Shown here piece after piece: positions 49,558 through 61,085 of a stretch of DNA of 64,000 nt. Source of the stretch: Lotus japonicus (lineage: Eukaryota > Streptophyta > Magnoliopsida > Fabales > Fabaceae); assembly GCF_012489685.1 (NCBI RefSeq), contig NC_080044.1, positions 65,458,732-65,522,731 on the forward strand, given 5' to 3'. Under the pieces are notes generated by a model that saw nothing but the letters and a program-made list of their open reading frames with translations, did not search any database and was not told the DNA's origin. Position numbers and translations under genes: made by a program. Within the stretch, counting starts at the first letter, position 1; every line of letters begins with the position of its first letter.

Positions 49558-50775
49558 TCATTCATTAGCTGTGAAACAACCGGGCCGCAACAGCGATTGT
49601 AACAACTCAACATCGTCTAATTCCATCACGGTCAATCTCATTACTCCTTCATTTAATTCATTCCACTTCTCATTTAATTCACTCCACTTCTTTAGCTGGC
49701 CCTCAACAAGCAGGGGCGGCACAATCTCGAAGAAATTGTCGAGGATTTCTTGGAGAGAAGTTAGTCTGGAGTTGGCCAACTCGGCTGACAACTCATCTTC
49801 CTTCATCAGCATCTCCTTCAACCTCAAGTGATTGTTTAAGGTCTTTAGGTCCTCACCCAAGATCTCTACAAAAGAAGTTTTTTGTCTAGACAAGGTCAAC
49901 TTATCATCCTTCTTCATCACCACCAGCATCTTGGTCTTCCGCCTCTTAGACTCCACCTCCATCTCCCTCAACCTCATGATCCTCGTTTGTCTCTGACTTA
50001 ATTCATTCCACATCTCATTTAATTTCCAATCCTTTGGCGGCGGCGCAGAGTTCCAGTGGTTGAAGAAGTTATTGAATATCTCTTTGATTTCGAGACAAGT
50101 TAGTGTGGAGTTTGTCAACTCCGCTAACATCTCATCTTGCTTCACCAGCATCATCTCCTCGATCCTCGCCACTTTATTTAGTCCGAAGATCGTCTCACGC
50201 AAGAGTATCAGCATCCGCGGCAGGAAGGCGAAGGTGTACAGCCGCACCTCCTTCACCCTCAACCTCAACAGTTCCACATGTAATTCAAACCTCCTCTCAT
50301 CATTTAGTTTATTCTGCGGCGGCGGCATGGAGTTCATGATGATCTCTTGGAGACAAGTTAGTTTGGAGTCGGTTAACTCCGCTGACAACTCATCTTCCTT
50401 CACCAGGATATCCTTCAACTTGATCAATCTCTCCAATCTTTTTAAGATAATCAGCTTATAACCCAAGTTCATCGTCGTCAGCGTCTGCGGGGGCAGCACG
50501 GTGGGGTATGACGGCAGCGCGGACAGCACTGAAAGATGATTGATTGTGTCATTGAGAAAAGCTTGTCTGGAGTTGATCATCTCCGATAAAAGTCGACCAT
50601 CAACAGTGTATCTATCTCTCAAACTCAATAAACTCGCAGTTATTTGCTTCCACTTTTTCTCAATTTGCTCGTCGCTAACCAACTCTGATTTGGAGGTGGA
50701 TAAGAGACGGGGGTACTGAAGCAGATAACGGTTTGTCAAAGAGTGGCTTCTTCTCAGCCGGTGGACAACTGCCAT
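49558..50775 (-). CDS. Intronless coiled-coil protein with four degenerate repeats and presequence-like start
   Basis: A 405-residue frame on the minus strand. Residues 1-28 (MAVVHRLRRSHSLTNRYLLQ, then YPRLLSTS) are rich in Arg, Ser and Leu with no acidic residue, like a mitochondrial presequence with a cleavage-type RLLSTS. The rest is highly charged and Leu-rich and probably helical. A motif recurs four times: RLLSEMINSRQAFLNDTI (about 61-78), DELSAELTDSKLTCLQEI (about 128-145), DEMLAELTNSTLTCLEI (about 214-230) and DELSAELANSRLTSLQEI (about 327-344). Several repeats are followed by a short proline run (PPP or PP). Between repeats are LNE.WNEL-type heptads. I do not recognise the family and assign no function. 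Such an intronless ORF without stops, with internally conserved repeats, argues for selection. It could also be a plastid protein. Confidence 0.7.
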   Translation of the reverse strand: MAVVHRLRRSHSLTNRYLLQYPRLLSTSKSELVSDEQIEKKWKQITASLLSLRDRYTVDGRLLSEMINSRQAFLNDTINHLSVLSALPSYPTVLPPQTLTTMNLGYKLIILKRLERLIKLKDILVKEDELSAELTDSKLTCLQEIIMNSMPPPQNKLNDERRFELHVELLRLRVKEVRLYTFAFLPRMLILLRETIFGLNKVARIEEMMLVKQDEMLAELTNSTLTCLEIKEIFNNFFNHWNSAPPPKDWKLNEMWNELSQRQTRIMRLREMEVESKRRKTKMLVVMKKDDKLTLSRQKTSFVEILGEDLKTLNNHLRLKEMLMKEDELSAELANSRLTSLQEILDNFFEIVPPLLVEGQLKKWSELNEKWNELNEGVMRLTVMELDDVELLQSLLRPGCFTANE

Positions 50776-50844
50776 GGCAGAACAACCAACATGTAAAACC
50801 CTTCACACTTTTCTGGAAAAATTTAACCTACACAAGTAAAAAGT

Positions 50845-52235
50845 GGTGCAAGGGTGCACATTGGCCTTTTGACCCATTATAATAGGTTTTTAAAAAAAAA
50901 ATCAAAAAACATATTTTCTTAATTAAACATTTATTTTTAATTAATTTCAAAAAAAAAAATTTATCCTTAATTAAATTTATTCACCATCAATTATATCACT
51001 CTTTCTTCATCTTTATTCTCCCACAACAGAAAAAACTGAAAATAAACAAATTATTAATTATCATCTTCATTATTCTAGAACAACCTGGAACCCATTTGCT
51101 ATTATTCCAAAATTGAATCACCAAGCCAAGGCCTCCATAGCCACCACAGACCCAACAAGCACCAGATTATGAGAAATTTAAATAAAAAAATATATTATTT
51201 CTTATCATTTAACTCTGTGTGTAACCTCTCTTCTTCCCCAAGCTCTATCTTGCAACCTTCTTCTATTTTTCAGATCTGGAAATCAACATCCATAATCCTC
51301 ATAAGCAGATATGAATCATAGGCACCAACAACCCCAAATCAGGTGAAAAGGTGTTACCTTTGATGACCCCAAATCTAGATCCGACCCATGGCTGCTGAAC
51401 GAGATCCAAACTCGCCCTGTGAATCGAAGTGGATTGAGAACGAAAGGGGAGAGCAACGTCGGTCTGATACTCCACGATCTTGACACGATGAGGAGCGGTG
51501 GAATAGGAGGACGGTGGGATTTGCTTGGATCTGTGGTGGTTGGGTTTTCTCCTTCATCTCCTCTCTGTCTCTCTGTTTGATAGTGGTTTGGGGGGTTTTG
51601 TTGAAGGGTGAGATGGGGGTTTCTGATATCTGTTGGTGATGGGTCACAGCAAATTTCCCTCTCTGCTTCTCCTCCGTCGGCGCATTTTCTGGCAACCACA
51701 ACACCCTTTGGTTCTTGGTTTGGTTCCTGGGTTCGTTTGTAGATCTGGGTTCTCGGTTTCGGTTGCAAGTGGGGGATGGAGGAGGTGGCGACTATAGTAG
51801 AAGAGGCCTTCGCAGATCTGTTTGGGTCTATGGCTTTTGAATTTTTTTTTGGGTTTTCTGGGTTGGTTCTGAATTTTTTTTTGGTTCTTGCAACTTCACG
51901 ATAGTTGTTACCGGAATCCACGACGGAGGTCCGGCGGTGCATGGTTGAGATGGAGGGGAGGTTGAGGGACAATATGGAGTTGTGCAAGACCTGGTCGTTG
52001 TTCATCGTAGTGGGTCATGAGGGAAGAAAGAGAGATGAAGATGAATGATGTATTCTGGAATCTGGAAAATTCAAGTTTAGTAGATCCATTTAACTTAATT
52101 AAAATTATCACAGGTTAATTATTGTAATTAATAAATCTGTATTTTTTATTTTTTAAAAAAAACTGGAAAAACCTGCTATTGCAGGTCAAAAGTAGCTTGT
52201 GTAACCTTATACAAGCATTCAATTGTGCACCGTAA
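50845..52235. mobile_element. Candidate MULE-like element with GC-rich interior
   Basis: The left end GGTGCAAGGGTGCACATTGG, CCTTTTGACCCATTATAATAGG is partly mirrored at the right (CCTGCTATTGCAGGTCAAAAG ... ATTGTGCACC). AT-rich shoulders surround a GC-richer core (51360-52010) that contains a 229-codon minus-strand frame with no recognisable domain. This layout resembles the MULE at 6295-7555. No convincing target duplication was found, so type and ends are tentative. Confidence 0.5.
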
Positions 52236-52239
52236 ATTC

Positions 52240-52631
52240 CTCCCACTTTTCTCTCTCTAGGTATAAGTTTTTATTTTTTATAAGATGATAGTTTTCATTT
52301 ATATATGATTTTTTCTTAAATATCTTTTTTAAATAAATACCCATTCCGTTACAAAATAACTGTCAACTTTGTCAAAAACACACATATTAAGAAGTGTAAT
52401 TAATTTTGTTAACTTTTAGAAAAATATCATTTGTTTTCCTACTTTACCCTTTAGAATGTATCTTTATCGATTGTTATGGACTATTTTTTTACTAATTACA
52501 AAATAAAAGTAATATTTTATTAAATATAAAATAAAAGTAATAAATATTTTAAAAAACAATACTGTTTATTAAATTAAAGACTGAATCAAATATTGATTCT
52601 TTTCCAAATGTAACAAAAAAAAATATTGGCC
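52240..52631. other. Short gene-free AT-rich stretch
   Basis: Nothing recognisable. Confidence 0.5.
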
Positions 52632-54633
52632 CACTACTAAAAAACTGTGATTTAGCGAGGGACAAAAATCCCTTGTTGTTAGCAGCGGAATGCAACGAAT
52701 TTAGCGACAGATTCACAGTTTTAAATTCAAAATGATGTTTTAAAGTTTAGCGACAGAATTAGCTTGGATCTGCTTTACCTTGTAGTACAAAGCATAGAGT
52801 GGAGGATATGCTTGTCTGTCTCTTTTGTTGCTAGTAATGAAGAGGCTAAATAACTCAGATTTCTCTGGACTTCTTTTTATCCTCTAAATCAATTTCTGGC
52901 CTCTTCCTCTCTGTGATAATTATTACTAATGGTTTCTCTTCTGATTCTATTTCTTCAATAAATAGATAATTAACACTACTAGCATGTATAGTTTTCACGA
53001 TTTGCTATTTTGCTTTAGCTTTCTATTGTTTCCATTTATTTAATGAATTATTAAGTGAATTATTGTTTTATCACATTAGTGAATTATTAAGTGAATTATT
53101 GTTTTATCACATTAGTGAATTATTTACTGGATGGTGTATGATTGTTTTGGTTGCATGTGTATGAAGATGCTAGCTTAGCCATGGAAGTTTATTAAGTAAA
53201 TTGTTGTTTTATCACATTAGTGACTCATTTACTGAATCGTGTATGATTGGGAAAAAGGATCAATTATCAGGGGCGGATCTATGTAGGATTGAGGGGGTTC
53301 AACTGAACCCCCAAAGGGGTTCAACTGAACCCCCAAAGGGGTTCAACTGAACCCCCAAAATTGCACTTAATTTTCTATATTTTTTTTTTGAACTCCCTAA
53401 AAATTTTAAATTATACTAGTAGACTAAGTTTTGCACATGTTTGCATCTTGGACTCACATATTTGCACAAATAATTTCTCATGTATAAACATATTAAAGTT
53501 GTTTTTAATTATGTTTTTACTGATGTGTTCATTTGAAAAATTTGAACCCCCTGACCCCGGGGTCCTGGATCCGCCACTGTCAATTATCATCATAATCTGA
53601 AGCCTCTTACTGTGCCTTGGGATCTCAAATCCCCAAACCTATTTCTTTCGTGATTCATTGAATTTGATGTTGATTTGCTGCCCTAGGTACAGGTTTAGGT
53701 TGGAACTTGCGATTTTATCTCCTCTATAAGCCTCGACATCTCAGGATAGAGGGAGCAATCTGCTTTGTGTTTCCCTTCTCTGTGGATGTGAAGCTGCTTG
53801 AATCAAGAGGTACATCTCTATCTGTCTTAAGTTTGAAGCTACTGAAGGGTTTGACACATGTGCTTGTGGGTAAAATCATTGTTCGGACTTAACTTTATGG
53901 GTTCTCACTATTTTCAGCAACAATCTTTACTGAACTGCTACCATATGTTGCTTTAAAACCTTGCTTGCATGAGTTAAGTATGAGGATTCAAACCTTCAAA
54001 GTTTATTTTAGCTTGAAATCCTTGTTATGTTTTAGATTTAGTACAATTTCCTTGTTTTGTCAATTTACTTATATATTGATGAATGCTTTGATTTAAGCCT
54101 GAATATGCTTTTAAATTGGGGATTCATTTACTGAACTACTACGTTGCTTATTGTGTTTGTGTGTTAGAAACATGAATGTGCCAGAAAATAGGAAATGGAT
54201 GGATTGTGAGAAGCATGTGACTGAAGAATTCCTACAAATTTATTAGCGAGGGAATGGAATTAATAATGTCAGACAGTTAGCGACGGACACTTCCGTCGCA
54301 AACAGCGACGGGCTGCTATGTTTCATCTTAAATAGCGACGGATAATTCCGTCGCAAATAGCGGCTTGTTATGTTCTGCCGTAAATAGCGACGAATTGTCC
54401 CGTCGGAATTAGCGACTGATTCATGGGATAATCCAGCAAACGGTTTAGCGACGGAAATATATAAATTAGGGACGACACATTTTCGTGCGACGGATTTAAT
54501 AATCCCTCGTTAAATATTTAGCGACGTCACTTTGCACGGCGGACGGGGTTTCGTCGCTAAATTTTTGCGACGGAATTTTCCTTATTTAGCGACGGTTTTT
54601 GCCCCTCGCTAATTTGCTTTTTTTTTAGTAGTG
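52632..54633. mobile_element. Non-autonomous CACTA (En/Spm) element
   Basis: It starts CACTACTAAAAAA and ends TTTTTTTTTAGTAGTG. A 3-bp direct repeat GCC flanks it (52629-52631 and 54634-54636). Subterminal regions carry many copies of TTTAGCGACGG-type motifs in both orientations (about 52662-52760 and 54240-54600), the usual transposase-binding arrangement. The 2.0 kb carry no transposase. A three-fold repeat of AAGTGAATTATTGTTTTATC lies at about 53050-53215, and a hAT element is nested at 53268. Confidence 0.94.
53268..53579. mobile_element. hAT-type MITE nested in the CACTA element
   Basis: Ends CAGGGGCGGATC and GGATCCGCCACTG with the 8-bp direct repeat TCAATTAT (53260-53267 and 53580-53587). 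The left side contains three tandem copies of a 23-bp unit (GGGTTCAACTGAACCCCCAA). Since it interrupts the CACTA element, it is the younger insertion. Confidence 0.93.
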
Positions 54634-54639
54634 GCCCTC

Positions 54640-56290
54640 TTTATGAAGCCTGTGGGTTTTAATTGTGGGGAATGTTTAGAGAATAATGTCTTTAAGGAGA
54701 GTGCCATTAATTGTTCTCAAGTGATGAAAATTATCTGACACCAAGAGAATAATGTCATTAAGGATCGTACTCTTTAAAACTTTGAATACTTTGGTCAATC
54801 TTTCGTTATCAAAGGGGATTTTATGTCTTTCAGATTTCAATTTAAACCTGTCTAAATATCTAAATTAGATAGAAGAAAGGAAAACTTCATCTGTAAAATG
54901 ATAGCACTCAGCTGTTAAATTATCGTTTTCAGAAGATGGCATTGTGTATATGGTGGTACTTGTTGTGCGGCCTGTGCCTGTATCTGATACAACAATCTCA
55001 ACAGACAGCTATAAACTCCAATATTCCACATGTGGGATTTAATTATTTAAATAGCATGGTGCAATATTTCATTTAAAACTACGTAGTTATAATGGACATC
55101 TTGTTTGGATTCAAAATTACTTATCTCCTTATAAAAGCTACTTTTAGGAGCTTCTTGCAAAATCACTTCTCTTCTCAACAAGGAAGATTGAACAATTTTA
55201 AATATGTACGGAAAGTGTTAGATCTAAGATCTCTCCTTTATCGATATGGGGGCACTAAACTGCTGGTCAAACAAGTTAGGAGCGTGTCACGTTTGTTTCC
55301 ATGTCCTAAACTTCTTGTATTCTATTTCTCACATTGAGTCACAGTACCTGAAACTGATTGCTGAAGCTTCACTATACTTACCCTTTACGTTAGTGTTAAT
55401 TCAAATACAAATAAAATAAAGGGCTATTCAGAATCATTTAGAAACGAACATTAATCTGGTTTTATACCAATAAGGTCTAGCACAACTGATAACTATCTAG
55501 ACCAAAGTATGATTCTTGAACGGAGCATATAGAAAATGATTTGTTAAGAGAAGATAATTCACTTAACATGACTTCCAAACATCTAAAGGATTAGTCTCAT
55601 AACTGATGACTGTGAGATGCCATGAGAAGCAAAAAAAATTAACCTGCTCTGTAACTTCAATCACAATTTTAGTGCTAACTTTTAGTCATATTTTATGCTA
55701 AATAGCAGTAGCATCTCAAACAAGCGATTTAATTCGTGCTTATTACTTTGGTACAGTGTCGGCATAATAAATCTAAAATTTTAAATTATTTAAGTTCTCC
55801 ATTACTAGCATAACATCATGTATTAGCTTTTAACGAAGAAGACAAATAATCATCAAGTAAACTTCCAAATTCAATAGCATCCATACTTGTTTAACCTTCT
55901 TTATTCTCTTAATAATTCATCTGGCTAATCGCCAATAGAATGCCGTAGGCGGTAGGCCTTAGTAGTTGTTAAATTTGGGGGCTAGCCCCTCCATTTAAAA
56001 AAGGAGTTCATAAATTTTAGAGGAAGCAAGTGTAATATACACAATAAAATTGTATTTAGTGTTTGATTGAAGAAAAATCAACACAATAATGATAAACCTC
56101 AATAAAAATTACTGTAACACATTTTAACGTTTTCTTTCAACCACACTTTTTATCCATATCATACGTAATTTATTAAATTATATGAGTTCGTTTAAAAAAA
56201 AAACTTGATGGAATCTACCTAGTTCAACCAACAAAATACATATTTAGAAATTCAATAAGTTTTCATATAGGAAACAAATGATTCTATGCG
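54640..56290. other. Gene-free spacer
   Basis: AT-rich sequence with short random frames; no RNA or protein gene supported. Confidence 0.5.
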
Positions 56291-56296
56291 GAACTG

Positions 56297-57705
56297 TGTG
56301 CGTTTTGCTTATGTGTTGTGTGTACGATAGCGCAAAACGTACCCCTGTCAGTATTGTAATCTACGTAAAGTATTCATATACGTGATAACAAAATTGTGTG
56401 CGTATTGTATTTGCCTTGCGCTCACACGTCAAGGCACGTTAGTGCAAAAATTGTCAACATTGTAGTTTATGTGAATTTTGCCTAATACATGTTAACGCGT
56501 TAAGTTATATACATTTTTTTAGAAAGAAGTGATGCTGAAAGATTTAGTGTGTACTTGAATACTAATTACATGCAACAATAATAAACTTTCATCCTAATTT
56601 GTCATAATAGTTTCGTTCACATTTTACTTTATTACACTGCTTCTAATGAAACTTGGACTTGATGGTGGACCTAATCATATTGGAAAAGTAACATTGAAAA
56701 AAGTCTAAAATAGAGTGTTGTTGGCTAACACTACCCGATGCATGTGTGGACATATGATAAAAAAAATTACGGTGAAACCAAAATCATGGTGGACAAAAGC
56801 TAGGCAAGCCCTAAAATGAGTACATCCATAATTATTGTAGTTGAATGTGATTTTTATACTATGTCCAAACATGCACTCGTCGTATCAATAAATAAATTGA
56901 AGGACACTATAATCATTTGCGAAATAGGTGTGTGCTACTCGTTAGAGCAACGATATAAAGAGCTAGAGAGGGAGGTAAAGGATTATAAGCAACCACACGG
57001 ATTTTGTTTCTACGCTACACTCACATGTTGCGACACGCTAGCACAACAACCACGCTTGCCAGCGTTGCAATTCGTGTCATTTGTGCCTTATGCATGGCAA
57101 CGTGTCGATCACCAAACAAATATTAATTTCTATGGAAAGAAATCATGTTGAGAAATATAGAGAAATGATTCGAAGAAGCTTTGTGGGTTTTATTTCTACG
57201 TTGCGCGCACAGGTTAAGACACGTTAGCGCAAAAGCCAAATTTATCAACGTTGTAATTTATGTCATATGTACCCAATACGTGGTAACGCGCCAGTTACCA
57301 AATGTACATATCAATGTTTTTTTGGAAAGAAATGATCCATTATGAGAGTTTTGTTCACCTTTTAGTAATTTACTTTAAAGTACACGTTAACATTTATTTA
57401 CTACTCGTGCTAATGGAAGCGATTATGTCCTAGTTTATACAGAGAAGACTAACACTCTCAAAGGGACAAGTGAGAGCTCAAACCTACAACCTATCAAGTA
57501 CGTGACTCTTTCATGCTACACTCAAACAACCGCTTTGGGTTAACGTAGGATCTAATATGATTGAAAAGGTAATATTGAAAAATGTCTAAAAAATAGTGTT
57601 GTTGGCTAACACTACTTAATCAATAAGTAAATCGAAGGGCACTATGGTCATTTTTTCAAATGAGCGTGTCTACTACTCGTGAGAGCAGTGATAGAAAGAG
57701 ACAGT
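56297..57705. repeat. Degenerate tandem duplication upstream of the TM9 gene
   Basis: A ~140-bp motif (GCGCACA...GACACGTTAGCGCAAAA...TTGTAATTTATGTCATATG) occurs at about 56398-56532, 57000-57147 and 57185-57336, with a partial copy near 56297. In addition 56660-56960 resembles 57540-57705 (AGTGTTGTTGGCTAACACTA, then AAATTGAAGGACACTAT versus AAATCGAAGGGCACTAT). The TM9 proximal promoter is therefore part of a duplicated segment. Confidence 0.7.
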
Positions 57706-57714
57706 ATATATATA
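57705..57714 (+). promoter_or_regulatory. TATA box of the TM9 gene
   Basis: TATATATATA about 45 bases before the CT/TTC-rich leader at 57749; the leader is spliced at 57869. Confidence 0.6.
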
Positions 57715-57868
57715 CGTGCAATCCCCTTCTTCAACGCCTTCGTTACACCGTTTCCGTTCTTCTTCTTCTTCTTCTTCTCTGCAAATTCCAGATTTCAGAG
57801 CTCGAAGATCTCGTTCTGTACCCTCAAACTCCTCAATCCCCTCGCAGATCTCCTGTCTCTGCCCTGAG

Positions 57869-58087
57869 GTGAGTCTAATTCACACTTTTTTGCCATACCG
57901 CATTTCCTTTGCTTCTTCATTGCATGCATCTGTATCATCATCATCATCATGGTTTCTGTGTTGTGTTTGCATCTGTGTTTTCATTTTTGGCATCGGCATT
58001 GAACTGAGAAACTAGGTAGAGTTTGCCATTCCTTTTACATTTTCCTTTGCTTTTTTTTTTGACATTACCCTTATCTGGGTCTTTCAG
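57869..58087 (+). other. Intron in the 5' UTR of the TM9 gene
   Basis: Donor CTGAG|GTGAGT and acceptor TTTCAG|ATCTGG bound 219 bases located 23 bases before the ATG. Leader introns are common in plant housekeeping genes. Confidence 0.7.
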
Positions 58088-58110
58088 ATCTGGCGCAAAA
58101 TTCTCCAAAA

Positions 58111-60084
58111 ATGGAGTCTTTTCATGGATTCATGATGTGGGTCTTGGCTTTTTGTTTGGTATTTCAATCTGGGAATGGGTTTTACCTTCCGGGTAGTTAC
58201 CCACACAAGTATGCTGTTGGTGATGAGTTGTCGGTGAAGGTGAATTCTCTGACCTCGATTGATACTGAGATGCCATTTAGCTATTACAGTTTACCCTTTT
58301 GCACTCCCTTGGGTGGTGTCAAGGATAGTGCTGAGAATCTCGGTGAACTCCTCATGGGGGATCGGATCGAGAACTCACCTTACAGGTTCAAGATGTATAC
58401 CAATGAGTCTGAGGTGTTCTTGTGCAAAGTGGATAAGCTGTCTGCAGATCAGTTCAAGCTCTTGAAGGAGAGGATTGATGAGATGTATCAGGTGAATTTG
58501 ATACTTGATAATTTGCCTGCTATTCGGTTTACGAAGAAGGAGGAGTATTTTCTGAGATGGACTGGGTATCCTGTTGGTATCAAGATTCAGGATGTGTATT
58601 ACATGTTTAACCATTTGAGGTTTAATGTTCTTGTCCATAAGTATGAGGAGAACAATGTGGCTCGTGTGATGGGAACCGGTGATGCGGCTGAGATGATCCC
58701 GCCGATTGGTAAGGAGGGATCTGACAAGCCTGGTTACATGGTTGTTGGGTTTGAGGTGGTGCCTTGTAGTATTATGCATAATGCTAATACGGTTCAGAGC
58801 TTGAAAATGTATGAGAAATACACGTCGCCGATCAAATGCGATCCGACCACCGTGGCAATGCCGATTAAAGAAGGTCAACCACTTGTGTTTACTTATGAGG
58901 TCACCTTTGAGGAGAGTGATATCAAGTGGCCATCTAGATGGGATGCCTACTTGAAGATGGAGGGAGCCAAGGTCCATTGGTTCTCCATCCTCAATTCGCT
59001 TATGGTGATCACTTTTCTTGCTGGTATTGTTCTTGTTATCTTCCTGAGAACTGTTAGGAGGGATCTGACCCGTTATGAGGAGCTTGATAAGGAGGCTCAA
59101 GCACAGATGAATGAAGAGTTATCTGGTTGGAAGCTTGTTGTGGGAGATGTTTTCCGCGCCCCGTCGAATCCTTCTTTGTTGTGTATAATGGTTGGGGATG
59201 GAGTTCAGATTCTTGGGATGGCTGTCGTGACAATATTGTTTGCCGCACTTGGATTCATGTCACCTGCCTCTCGCGGAACACTCATCACAGGTATGCTGTT
59301 TTTCTATATGATCCTCGGTATTGTTGCTGGCTATGTTGCAGTTCGGCTATGGAGGACACTCGGCTGCGGCGATCACAAGGGATGGGTTTCAGTTGCTTGG
59401 AAGGCTGCTTGTTTCTTTCCTGGGATTGCCTTTTTGATCCTGACATCATTGAACTTCCTTTTGTGGGGAAGCCACAGCACAGGAGCCATTCCATTTTCGC
59501 TTTTCGTTGTGCTGATTTTGCTTTGGTTCTGCATTTCTGTCCCCCTTACCCTTGTTGGTGGGTACTTTGGAGCTAGAGCACCACACATTGAGTATCCAGT
59601 TAGGACCAATCAAATTCCCCGCGAAGTTCCCCAGCAGCGGTACCCTTCATGGCTTTTGGTTCTAGGTGCTGGCACCCTTCCATTTGGTACCCTTTTCATT
59701 GAGCTCTTCTTCATCATGTCAAGTATTTGGATGGGTCGCGTTTACTATGTCTTCGGGTTTCTCTTTATTGTTATGATTCTCCTTGTGGTGGTTTGTGCTG
59801 AGGTATCTCTAGTTCTGACCTACATGCACCTCTGTGTGGAGGATTGGAGATGGTGGTGGAAATCATTCTTCGCCTCGGGTTCGGTTGCCATATACATCTT
59901 TTTGTACTCCATAAACTATCTTGTGTTTGATCTCAAGAATCTGAGTGGACCTGTTTCTGCAACTCTTTACCTGGGATACTCACTCTTCATGGTTCTAGCT
60001 ATCATGTTGGCTACAGGCACAGTTGGGTTCCTGTCTTCATTCTGGTTCGTTCATTACTTGTTCTCTTCAGTCAAGTTGGATTGA
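58111..60084 (+). CDS. Transmembrane 9 superfamily protein (nonaspanin), TMN11/TMN12-like
   Basis: An uninterrupted 657-residue frame. Residues 1-23 form a signal peptide (MMWVLAFCLVFQSGNG) followed by the family signature FYLPGSYPHKY. The large luminal domain (about 24-280) includes NSLTSIDTEMPFSYYSLPFC and FCTPLGG. Nine membrane segments follow from about 287 to the end, with conserved stretches such as GWKLVVGDVFRAPSNPSLLC, GYVAVRLWRTLGCGDHKGW and YPVRTNQIPREVPQQRYPSW. The C-terminus SVKLD fits the KXD/E Golgi retention motif that binds COPI. TM9 proteins are Golgi/endosomal membrane proteins involved in sorting and adhesion; subfamily assignment rests on length and ending. Start choice is supported by the signal peptide and AAAAATGG context. 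The coding region has no intron; one lies in the leader. The gene is intact. Confidence 0.96.
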   Translation: MESFHGFMMWVLAFCLVFQSGNGFYLPGSYPHKYAVGDELSVKVNSLTSIDTEMPFSYYSLPFCTPLGGVKDSAENLGELLMGDRIENSPYRFKMYTNESEVFLCKVDKLSADQFKLLKERIDEMYQVNLILDNLPAIRFTKKEEYFLRWTGYPVGIKIQDVYYMFNHLRFNVLVHKYEENNVARVMGTGDAAEMIPPIGKEGSDKPGYMVVGFEVVPCSIMHNANTVQSLKMYEKYTSPIKCDPTTVAMPIKEGQPLVFTYEVTFEESDIKWPSRWDAYLKMEGAKVHWFSILNSLMVITFLAGIVLVIFLRTVRRDLTRYEELDKEAQAQMNEELSGWKLVVGDVFRAPSNPSLLCIMVGDGVQILGMAVVTILFAALGFMSPASRGTLITGMLFFYMILGIVAGYVAVRLWRTLGCGDHKGWVSVAWKAACFFPGIAFLILTSLNFLLWGSHSTGAIPFSLFVVLILLWFCISVPLTLVGGYFGARAPHIEYPVRTNQIPREVPQQRYPSWLLVLGAGTLPFGTLFIELFFIMSSIWMGRVYYVFGFLFIVMILLVVVCAEVSLVLTYMHLCVEDWRWWWKSFFASGSVAIYIFLYSINYLVFDLKNLSGPVSATLYLGYSLFMVLAIMLATGTVGFLSSFWFVHYLFSSVKLD

Positions 60085-61080
60085 AGACTCAAACTAGCTC
60101 TGCAGAGAACAGTTTTATCAGGAGGACCCTTGGAAATGTTCAATTTATGTTACTTTATGTCTGTTCTTGTTGCTAGAGAAAATAGATAATAATTTTATCA
60201 ATTTTTGCTTAACTCATCGTTAGATATAATGTAATTGCATTGTGAAGTTTATGGTGTACTTCATTTTACATTTTGTTCATATGATTGGTTTACGTTACAG
60301 TACTCCACTGGTCTCTAAAGGGGAAAAAGAAAACAGTAAAATTTGATTTAAATATGCTTTTAGTTTTTGTAAATAATATAACAAGTTCTAATTTTAATCC
60401 TTGCAAAAAAATTTCGTGTTCTTGTCCTCAACTTTTCTAAAAATTTTGGTTTTACTATAACCCAACTTTGTTAAATGATGATATGGTGAATGAAGGTTCA
60501 TGTCGGTTGTGCCTCATGTGTTGACTTGATGAATGGAGAGCCACATCTGTTATGGCTTGCATGTAAAGGATATTCAAAGGGATTAAAAGATAATTTGCTA
60601 CATTGCAGTGGCAATATTATTATTTTTATTTTTATGCTTTATTTTAAGAGATTATAAATGAAACTTTATATAAAAAATTTACTTGAGAAGTTGTGAACCA
60701 TATCAATTACACAAATTGTGACCCATATTAGTTTCGCAACTTTTATCTGTTGGCGGTTTTTAAAAAATAAAAAATGGCTTGGGTTTATTTTACCATAATA
60801 TTATTTAAATTTTCTATTTACCAAAATAAAATGTTTAAAATAATTTACTTCAATAGGTAAATTAAGTAAATAGGTAAGAGCCATGAGACATATGGGTTGG
60901 GTCGGGGAGATTCATGGATCAATTACGGGAGGGTGCAATTTATCTTTCTAATGTACCAAATTTGTTTACTTAAATAAGTGATATTGTGAACAAGGACAAT
61001 GATGATGCAAATGTTGATAAGGAATGAAACTCATAAGTCGCCAAATGAAATGCACCATTGATGGCATCTTGCAACATTGT
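60085..61080. other. TM9 3' flank and spacer, with a short dispersed repeat near 60885-60960
   Basis: Probable 3' UTR to about 60300. The stretch 60885-60960 (GATTCATGGATCAATTACGG, GTGCAATTTATCTTTCTAAT) is related to 12955-13045. From about 60980 the degenerate tandem repeat of the right end begins. Confidence 0.45.
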
Positions 61081-61085
61081 CGAGT

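Noticed and set aside
51316..52005. 229-codon minus-strand frame as a gene
   Set aside because: No recognisable domain and it lies in a candidate transposon core with AT-rich shoulders. Kept only as part of that element.
58375..59100. 241-codon minus-strand frame
   Set aside because: It is antisense to the TM9 coding exon and has no domain; it is a shadow of that gene.
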